Shown: piece by piece, positions 6,574 through 10,750 of the stretch | Position numbering within the stretch: the stretch's first letter is position 1 | Layout: the number at the start of each line of letters is the position of its first letter | Assembly: GCA_022866885.1 (NCBI GenBank) | Contig: JALHWS010000177.1 | Coordinates: forward strand, 1 to 10,750 | Direction of reading: 5' to 3' | Length of the DNA: 10,750 nt | Source: Candidatus Microgenomates bacterium | GTDB taxonomy: Bacteria > Patescibacteriota > Microgenomatia > 2-02-FULL-39-11 | Program-made: the position numbers and the translations under genes | Notes under the pieces: generated by a model | What the model was told of the DNA's origin: nothing | The model's database searches: none | The model's input: only the letters and a program-made list of their open reading frames with translations

Positions 6574-7614
6574 ATGTACCATCCAAGATTTACCATTACT
6601 CCCGAGATCAATAACTATATTGCCAGGATTGAAAGTATCAGGCAAAAGGTTAAAGATACAAAAATCTTGCCTGAACAGGAAATCACTTTACGTTTTCGGG
6701 CCACTATCGATGCGGTTCACAGTTCCACCACCATAGAAGGTAATCCCTTAAACAAAAATCAAGTTATTCAAGCTTTAGCCGGTAAGTTAAATTCCTGGGA
6801 AAAGGCAGTCATTGAGGTACAAAATTACAAAAAAGCCCTGGATTGGATAGCCGGAAGAATCAAAAATGGCAACGATATATCTCTAAAAGATATCTTTAAA
6901 TTGCATGCTTTTGTTTCTGATAATCTTCTGCCAAAGCAGAAAGTCGGGCGGTTAAGAGAGGGGCCGGTTTATATAGTGGATATTATTGGTAGAAAGGAAA
7001 TAGTTAAATATATCGGTCCTTCACCTAAACAACTCCTGGTTTTATTAAACGATTTATTTGATTGGTTACAGGATAATAAAGCGGTACTTCACCCAATATT
7101 AGCCGCCGGTATTTTGCATTATGAGTTTGTTTCCATTCATCCTTTCAGTGACGGTAATGGCAGAGTGACGAGGTTATTAGTTAAACTGTTGCTTGATTTG
7201 ACAGGCTATGATTTTCGAGGGGCCTTAGTCCTTGATAAGTATTATTTAGCCAATCGGCTGTTATATTACCGCTCTCTAAATCAAGCTAAGCATTACCAAG
7301 CCCAAAGAAAAGCTGATTTAACCAACTGGCTTAACTTTTTTATCAGAGGTTTTTATGAAACGGCAAAAGATTTAGAGAGAGAAATTAGTATTGTCAGTAT
7401 CAGCAGTAATAAGTCTGTCATCAGATTATCCGGCGAGGAAATCCAGATTTTGGATTTTGTCAAACAAATGGGTAAAATCACTTCCCGCGATACTGCCGAT
7501 ATCATCAAAGGTTCCGAAAGAACAATTCAAAGAAGAATAAAAGCCCTGATGAGGAAGCAATTATTAGTGAGAAAAGGCCGGGGAAAAAACAGCTATTATA
7601 TCCTTAAATCGTAA
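6574..7614 (+). CDS. Fic family protein with C-terminal winged helix
   Basis: The protein has 346 residues. Fic proteins transfer AMP (sometimes other nucleotide groups) from ATP to hydroxyl side chains of target proteins. The active-site motif is intact at 189-200: HPFSDGNGRVTR matches HPFx(D/E)GNGRxxR, with the catalytic H189. An inhibitory motif (S/T)xxxE(G/N) is present near the N-terminus: S51 to E55-G56 in SSTTIEGN, so this is a class II, self-inhibited Fic protein. Residues 125-150 (RLREGPVYIVDIIG) form the usual flap. Residues about 285-346 form a winged helix-turn-helix (ITSRDTADIIKGSERTIQRR). No antitoxin gene is adjacent. Transcription starts from an extended -10 box overlapped by three direct repeats. 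Targets are unknown; stress signalling or toxin-like roles are inference. Confidence 0.92.
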   Translation: MYHPRFTITPEINNYIARIESIRQKVKDTKILPEQEITLRFRATIDAVHSSTTIEGNPLNKNQVIQALAGKLNSWEKAVIEVQNYKKALDWIAGRIKNGNDISLKDIFKLHAFVSDNLLPKQKVGRLREGPVYIVDIIGRKEIVKYIGPSPKQLLVLLNDLFDWLQDNKAVLHPILAAGILHYEFVSIHPFSDGNGRVTRLLVKLLLDLTGYDFRGALVLDKYYLANRLLYYRSLNQAKHYQAQRKADLTNWLNFFIRGFYETAKDLEREISIVSISSNKSVIRLSGEEIQILDFVKQMGKITSRDTADIIKGSERTIQRRIKALMRKQLLVRKGRGKNSYYILKS

Positions 7615-7714
7615 AAAGAATAATTCTATAATTGATTTTGATACCCATCCCAGGACACGGAAGATTGTCGTCTCGATTACAAAAGGGTAGATCATTGTTT
7701 GCGGCGAAAAGTAT

Positions 7715-8626
7715 TTAAAACAATTTCTCACTCAGATATCTTTCCCCTCTGTCCGGAAAAACAGTAACAACAGTTTTCCCTTTCCTGAGGTTTTTTGCTG
7801 TTTTTAAAGAGGCCGCCATGTTTGCGCCCGACGATGTTCCCACCAACATTCCTTCTTCCGTAACTATGCTTCGAGCCATATTTATAGCTTCTTGAGTACT
7901 GACTTTTTCAACAAGATCTATGATCTTTAGATTAACTAATTTAGGGATAAATCCTTCTCCTATGCCCTGAATATTATGAACCCCTTCTTTATCGCCGCTT
8001 AAAACTGCGGATTCGGCTGGTTCTACGGCAACAATAATAATTTTGGGATTTACTTTCTTTAGGGCATTGGCAATTCCTATCAGAGTCCCACCAGTTCCTA
8101 CGCCGGCGACAAAAGCATCAATTTTACCCTTTGTATCCTCAATTATTTCTCTTGCTGTGCTTAACTCATGGGCTTTTAGATTATCAATGTTTTCAAATTG
8201 CCCGGGAATCCAAGAGTTTTTTATTTTTCTATTTAATTCGTTTCTTTTGGCAATAGCCGCCCTTGGGCCAAAATTAGCCGGGGTGAGAATGATCTTTGCT
8301 CCAAAGGCTTTCATCATTGATCTTCTTTCTATGCTCATGTTTTCAGGCATCACCGCAATCATCCTATAACCTTTGACCGCTGCCACCATCGCAAAAGCTA
8401 TTCCCGTATTGCCAGTTGTAGCTTCGATTATTGTTACTCCCGGCTTTAGTATTCCTCTTTTCTCGGCTTGTTTCACCATATATAAAGCCATTCTGTCTTT
8501 GATGCTCCCGCTGGGATTAAGAGCCTCAAATTTAGCATAAATTTCAGCTCTATTTTCCGGTGCTATGTGATTGATTTTTACGAGCGGTGTATTGCCTATT
8601 GTTTCTAAGATATTTTGGTATTTCAT
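7715..8626 (-). CDS. Cysteine synthase family PLP enzyme
   Basis: The protein has 303 residues, the usual length for O-acetylserine sulfhydrylase (CysK/CysM) and related fold-type II PLP enzymes, which make cysteine from O-acetylserine (or O-phosphoserine) and sulfide. K43 in NPSGSIKDR is the expected PLP Schiff-base lysine. The substrate loop reads EATTGNTG (68-75; usual form EPTSGNTG), the phosphate loop is GVGTGGT (175-181), and GTSSGAN (263-269) holds the Ser that contacts the pyridine nitrogen. The ending FPDRGERYLS is characteristic. The usual FxNPxN segment reads FENIDN and the usual TGPEI reads STAREI, so substrate preference is uncertain; cystathionine beta-synthase-like use of homocysteine is possible. 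GGAG at minus 8639-8636 precedes the ATG by 9 nt. Expression is predicted to be controlled by the attenuator upstream. Confidence 0.9.
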   Translation of the reverse strand: MKYQNILETIGNTPLVKINHIAPENRAEIYAKFEALNPSGSIKDRMALYMVKQAEKRGILKPGVTIIEATTGNTGIAFAMVAAVKGYRMIAVMPENMSIERRSMMKAFGAKIILTPANFGPRAAIAKRNELNRKIKNSWIPGQFENIDNLKAHELSTAREIIEDTKGKIDAFVAGVGTGGTLIGIANALKKVNPKIIIVAVEPAESAVLSGDKEGVHNIQGIGEGFIPKLVNLKIIDLVEKVSTQEAINMARSIVTEEGMLVGTSSGANMAASLKTAKNLRKGKTVVTVFPDRGERYLSEKLF

Positions 8627-8635
8627 ATTTTTTTA

Positions 8636-8639
8636 CTCC
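8636..8639 (-). promoter_or_regulatory. Shine-Dalgarno site of cysteine synthase gene
   Basis: GGAG on the minus strand, 9 nt before the ATG at 8626. The site is needed because the gene has a long leader; it lies immediately after the attenuator T-tract. Confidence 0.5.
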
Positions 8640-8642
8640 ATT

Positions 8643-8665
8643 AAAAAAGCTCCCTTTCGGGAGCT
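8643..8665 (-). terminator. Intrinsic terminator (attenuator, segments 3:4)
   Basis: Read on the minus strand: AGCTCCC (8665-8659), loop GAAA, GGGAGCT (8654-8648), then an uninterrupted T run to 8643. It is a textbook intrinsic terminator, but it stands between the leader ORF stop (8689) and the cysteine synthase start (8626), so it would stop transcription before the gene. This position fits an attenuator, not an end-of-operon terminator. Confidence 0.85.
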
Positions 8666-8726
8666 GTTTTTATTTGTTTTTTAGTTATTTAGCCAAACAA
8701 ACAAGCTCCCATACAAATCAGGGAGC
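8659..8726 (-). promoter_or_regulatory. Attenuator segments 1, 2 and 3 (pause and antiterminator hairpins)
   Basis: On the minus strand segment 1 is GCTCCC (8726-8721), segment 2 GGGAGCT (8710-8704) and segment 3 AGCTCCC (8665-8659). Segment 1 pairs with 2 over a 10-nt loop; alternatively 2 pairs with 3 by 7 perfect base pairs, which would prevent the 3:4 terminator. The three Cys codons of the leader peptide lie at 8733-8725, directly on segment 1, so a ribosome waiting there for Cys-tRNA would mask segment 1 and favour 2:3. A ribosome reaching the stop codon (8691-8689) would cover segment 2 and leave 3:4 free. Confidence 0.8.
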
Positions 8727-8766
8727 AACAACAGTTTAAATTTATTGTTTGACCAATCTTAATCAT
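8689..8766 (-). CDS. Cys-rich leader peptide of cysteine synthase attenuator
   Basis: The ORF encodes 25 residues beginning MIKIGQTINL and ending NCCCSLICMGACLFG. Five residues are Cys (12, 13, 14, 18, 22), with three adjacent codons TGT TGT TGC at 8733-8725. It lies upstream of a cysteine synthase gene, is followed by a terminator, and overlaps two of the four complementary segments; these are the hallmarks of leader peptides in trp/his-type attenuation. The ATG is 7 nt after a TATAAT box, so its message would be leaderless. The same frame is open further upstream, antisense to the gene at 8842, but those codons precede the promoter and are taken as chance. Confidence 0.82.
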   Translation of the reverse strand: MIKIGQTINLNCCCSLICMGACLFG

Positions 8767-8773
8767 TAAAGAG

Positions 8774-8779
8774 ATTATA
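8774..8779 (-). promoter_or_regulatory. -10 box for leader peptide and cysteine synthase
   Basis: TATAAT on the minus strand, preceded by TTTAG and an AT-rich ATT-repeat spacer (about 8783-8797). A weak -35-like TTCTTT lies 16 bp upstream. The start of transcription would fall at about 8767, right before the leader ATG at 8766. Confidence 0.6.
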
Positions 8780-8829
8780 CTAAAATAATAATAATAAAGA
8801 AAGGTTATTAAGAACTTGTTAAGTAATTG

Positions 8830-8835
8830 TATAAT
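8830..8835 (+). promoter_or_regulatory. -10 box for the gene at 8842
   Basis: Consensus TATAAT ending 6 nt before ATG 8842, implying a leaderless message. It overlaps the first codons of a longer possible frame starting TTG at 8827, which rules that start out. Confidence 0.55.
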
Positions 8836-8841
8836 AATAAG

Positions 8842-9270
8842 ATGAAGAAAATCCTGATGGCAGTTGTGGCGATTGTCTTTTTGACAATTCTTGCCTGGAG
8901 GCTTGACCGCGCTTTTTTCCACCCCTATATTCCGGATTATCAGGAACAGATCCGCTCCGACGTCACCACACTCAAATTTACCGTTCCCAAAGATAAAGAG
9001 GGCTGCGAAAAGATAGGCGGTGTATGGAAAAAGATGGGTCCCAGACCGGTTGAAGAGTGCAATCTGCCAACCAAAGACAGCGGTAAAAGCTGCGAAAGCA
9101 GTAATGTTTGCGAAGGAGTGTGTCTGGCGCAACTGTCAAGAGATGACCTGCAAAAAGGGATGAGAGGACAAAAATTCAAGACACAGGGCAAATGTTCGAG
9201 TTTTATCAAAATAATGGGTTGTCAGGCGTACGTCTATCAGGGTTGGGCGAGCGTTGTTTGCGCCGATTGA
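8842..9270 (+). CDS. Cys-rich exported or membrane-anchored hypothetical protein
   Basis: The protein has 142 residues. Residues 3-19 are a hydrophobic anchor or signal (ILMAVVAIVFLTILAW). The outer part has eight Cys (55, 73, 84, 90, 94, 118, 127, 140), an even number that would suit four disulfides. The order GCEKIGGVWKKMG, ECNLPTKDSGKSC, SSNVCEGVCLA, GKCSS, GCQAYV and a final VCAD matches a small domain found in exported hypothetical proteins of many bacteria (C-x-x-x-G-G-x-W, E-C-N-x-P-x-x-D-x-G-K-x-C, C-x-G-x-C). Function unknown. It is divergent from the cysteine synthase gene, 75 nt from the leader ATG. The high Cys demand beside a cysteine-controlled gene may be coincidental. Confidence 0.75.
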   Translation: MKKILMAVVAIVFLTILAWRLDRAFFHPYIPDYQEQIRSDVTTLKFTVPKDKEGCEKIGGVWKKMGPRPVEECNLPTKDSGKSCESSNVCEGVCLAQLSRDDLQKGMRGQKFKTQGKCSSFIKIMGCQAYVYQGWASVVCAD

Positions 9271-9288
9271 AGCAAAATTTATTTAGAT

Positions 9289-9294
9289 TATAAT
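9289..9294 (+). promoter_or_regulatory. -10 box for the gene at 9305
   Basis: Consensus TATAAT 10 nt before ATG 9305, in the 34-nt gap after the previous stop. The gene therefore seems to have its own promoter and not to depend only on readthrough from 8842. Confidence 0.5.
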
Positions 9295-9304
9295 AGAACT
9301 GATT

Positions 9305-9853
9305 ATGAAAAAATTATTGGTTTTTATCATTCCGGTGGCCATCGTTGTCTTAGCCGCGGGCTTTTTTTTGCGACAGCAAAAAACAGTCGAGACAGAGGAG
9401 ACTGCACTGATTAATGAGGTCGAAGAGGTTGGACAAGAACCTCCTCGCGAAGGTCCGCCGGATGAGGAACAATCAGGACAAGTACCGCTTCCCCAACAGG
9501 AAGATATTATCAGGGCATTTTTTGGACTGATTAACGAAAAAAGAATCCCGGAGGCAATTACCATGATGGATAAGATAATGGTGGGCGATGATTCCTCAAA
9601 ACAAGCCTGGGGAGTCCAGTTCAATAGCCTGTCTGAGATTAAAATAGAGAAGATTGAGCCGTCCATAAAAGAAGAATGGACTGATACCACTCAAACTTAC
9701 CGGGTGGATCTGATTCTCAAGGTAGATCCAAGCGCCGCCAATGCGCCGATCCCGTATTACGGTTGGGAAAACGGCAAAAACATCAGATGGGTCGGGTTAA
9801 ATAAAAATGCGGAAAACCTTTGGCGAATCGCTTTTATCGGTACCGGTCCTTAA
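9305..9853 (+). CDS. Membrane-anchored protein with NTF2-like domain
   Basis: The protein has 182 residues: a membrane anchor at about 4-22 (LLVFIIPVAIVVLAAGFFL), an acidic Glu/Pro-rich linker (27-65) and an outer domain (66-182). The domain starts with helices EDIIRAFFGLINEKRIPEAITMM and continues with beta strands (EIKIEKIEPS, TYRVDLILKV, ENLWRIAFIGTGP). That order is typical of NTF2-like/DUF4878-type folds, which often bind small ligands or serve as scaffolds outside the membrane. The family call is tentative. Its TAA stop (9851-9853) lies on the left end of the second MITE-like element. Confidence 0.7.
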   Translation: MKKLLVFIIPVAIVVLAAGFFLRQQKTVETEETALINEVEEVGQEPPREGPPDEEQSGQVPLPQQEDIIRAFFGLINEKRIPEAITMMDKIMVGDDSSKQAWGVQFNSLSEIKIEKIEPSIKEEWTDTTQTYRVDLILKVDPSAANAPIPYYGWENGKNIRWVGLNKNAENLWRIAFIGTGP

Positions 9854-9949
9854 TACTGTATTTCGTGAATGTTCCGGTATGAGAATTCTTCTTTGTACTG
9901 ATCTATCATAGCGCTGATAACGCCGCGAAATTAACGAAATACAGTACTA
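9851..9949 (-). mobile_element. MITE-like element, copy B (inverted relative to copy A)
   Basis: The ends are TAATACTGTATTTCG on the left and CGAAATACAGTACTA on the right, flanked by TA on both sides. In reverse complement it aligns along its length with the copy at 4922-5028, including the TATCA/TGATA inner hairpin. It sits between convergent genes and forms the last base(s) of both stop codons: TAA at 9851-9853 on plus and TAG at 9949-9947 on minus. A run of seven T follows on the plus strand (9952-9958), so the folded element could act as a terminator for the gene at 9305. Confidence 0.75.
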
Positions 9950-10468
9950 AGTTTTTTTAAGGTTAACCAAATATTCAGCGGCAAAGCCGGATAAGAGGAT
10001 TAAGACAGCTGTCAAGAAAAAGCGGATCAACATAAAAAGTCCTCCCATAAAATGCAGTTCCACCAGTTCAGCGATGACGCCGATACCGTTCCAGGCAGAG
10101 ACAAAAATGATCACCGCAGAAACCCTGGCCCCTTTATCCAAAAAATTCTTGGCCATCGGGAAAGACAGGTAAAAAGGACCGGTCGACATCAAAGAACCCA
10201 AAAATAGGGCTTTGAGGGAACCGTAAAAACCGGTTCCCTTGCCGAAATTCTTCTCGATCATTTCCGGCGTCACCATGACTGAGAAAATACCCATCAGGAG
10301 GATAATGGCCGGGAAGATTAAAATAAATTGGGCAAGTGAATTCCAGGAGGACTGCAAAGAGGGGACCAGCTTATCGGGGAAAAAATAGAAGACAATCGTC
10401 ATTACAATAATGAAAAAGAGAAGATAGAGAAACGAAGATCTGGTTTGATTTTGTTTCTGCTTATTCAT
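9947..10468 (-). CDS. Permease, UPF0718/ArsP-like half-size subunit
   Basis: The protein has 173 residues with about four to five transmembrane segments (around 13-30, 45-67, 82-105, 115-135, 144-166). The segment TGPFYLSFPMAKNFLDKGA, then VIIFVSAWNG and an LVELHFMGG-LIRFFLT ending, matches the half-length permeases of COG0701 (UPF0718, ArsP_1-related). Full-length relatives exceed 300 residues; this gene and the next one upstream (10475-10750) each supply one half. The gene begins 6 nt after the stop of its neighbour, so both are in one operon. Members transport or export organoarsenicals in a few cases, but the substrate here is unknown. The stop codon TAG is in the MITE-like element. Confidence 0.65.
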   Translation of the reverse strand: MNKQKQNQTRSSFLYLLFFIIVMTIVFYFFPDKLVPSLQSSWNSLAQFILIFPAIILLMGIFSVMVTPEMIEKNFGKGTGFYGSLKALFLGSLMSTGPFYLSFPMAKNFLDKGARVSAVIIFVSAWNGIGVIAELVELHFMGGLFMLIRFFLTAVLILLSGFAAEYLVNLKKT

Positions 10469-10474
10469 ATAGTT

Positions 10475-10750
10475 TTAACTGACAAGGTGAAAGATCAGTC
10501 CGGTCAAAAGACCGACAGTAACCGAAATCAGATAGGTTAAGCCTACCCGGATAAAGGGCAGTTTTTTGCCCAGATATTTCATCTCAATCGGAAGGGTAAA
10601 GATGGAAGCCATGGTGGAAGCGCAGGCAAAAACCGCCACCGTGCCGACAGCCGCTCCGCCGTGGTAAAGCGTGGCGGCAATCGGGAAGGCGATGATGCCC
10701 GGAATTTGCAAAAAGGAGCTGAATACAGAGACAAAAAAGAAACCTTTCCA
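10475..10750 (-). CDS. Permease, UPF0718/ArsP-like half-size subunit, partial
   Basis: The frame is open to the right window edge (10750), so the N-terminus is missing; 91 codons are visible from WKGFFFVSVF. The segment from FPIAATLYHGGAAV to IEMKYLGKKLPFIRVGLT aligns without gaps over 51 positions with the same segment of the downstream gene, sharing FP, A, GA, V, F, E, G, IR and LT at matching positions. The two genes are therefore paralogues from a tandem duplication, probably forming a heteromeric membrane permease. A TTG at 10711 is not the start, since coding similarity continues upstream. Confidence 0.65.
   Translation of the reverse strand, partial: WKGFFFVSVFSSFLQIPGIIAFPIAATLYHGGAAVGTVAVFACASTMASIFTLPIEMKYLGKKLPFIRVGLTYLISVTVGLLTGLIFHLVS

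Noticed and set aside
8643..8710. Hairpins read as a bidirectional end-of-gene terminator
   Set aside because: No gene ends here on the plus strand, and on the minus strand the hairpin precedes the gene it would terminate; attenuation explains the position and the repeated segments better.
8767..9132. Long minus-strand open frame upstream of and in frame with the leader peptide, antisense to the gene at 8842
   Set aside because: The upstream part is antisense to a well-supported gene and lies before the -10 box at 8779-8774; only the last 25 codons fit a gene.

Overview
The window looks like accessory DNA from a streamlined, fairly AT-rich bacterium, most probably a Patescibacteria/CPR member of the Microgenomates type. 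That is inference. It rests on the many small single-span membrane proteins without clear homologues, the near absence of Shine-Dalgarno sites, and start codons lying only 6-13 nt after a -10 box (leaderless or near-leaderless transcripts). No rRNA, tRNA, CRISPR array or transposase gene was seen.

Layout. Bases 1-249 are the 3' end of a D-2-hydroxyacid dehydrogenase-like gene. Bases 250-602 are non-coding and hold a long stem-loop inside a shorter inverted repeat, just ahead of a 68-residue orphan protein (603-809). Bases 995-4924 carry four membrane-anchored, outward-facing proteins arranged as two divergent pairs. Bases 5061-6428 are one secreted-protein reading frame split by a single in-frame TAG, followed by a 25-codon ORF with the strongest ribosome binding site in the window. 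Bases 6574-7614 encode a Fic-family AMP transferase with a C-terminal winged helix; three phased direct repeats cover its promoter. Bases 7715-8626 (minus) encode a cysteine synthase family enzyme. Bases 8842-9853 carry a Cys-rich exported protein and an NTF2-like anchored protein. Bases 9947-10750 (minus) carry two tandem, mutually homologous permease genes.

Most interesting region. Upstream of the cysteine synthase gene (8626-8780, minus) is what reads as a complete ribosome-mediated transcription attenuator: a -10 box, a leaderless 25-residue leader peptide with five Cys including three in a row, four mutually complementary GCTCCC/GGGAGC segments able to form the 1:2, 2:3 and 3:4 hairpins, a T-tract after the last hairpin, then a Shine-Dalgarno site for the enzyme. 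The product of the controlled enzyme (cysteine) matches the codon that would be sensed.

Second, two copies of a ~100 bp MITE-like element with near-perfect terminal inverted repeats and TA at both ends lie in opposite orientation at 4922-5028 and 9851-9949. Both sit exactly on stop codons; the second sits on the overlapping stops of two convergent genes and preserves both.
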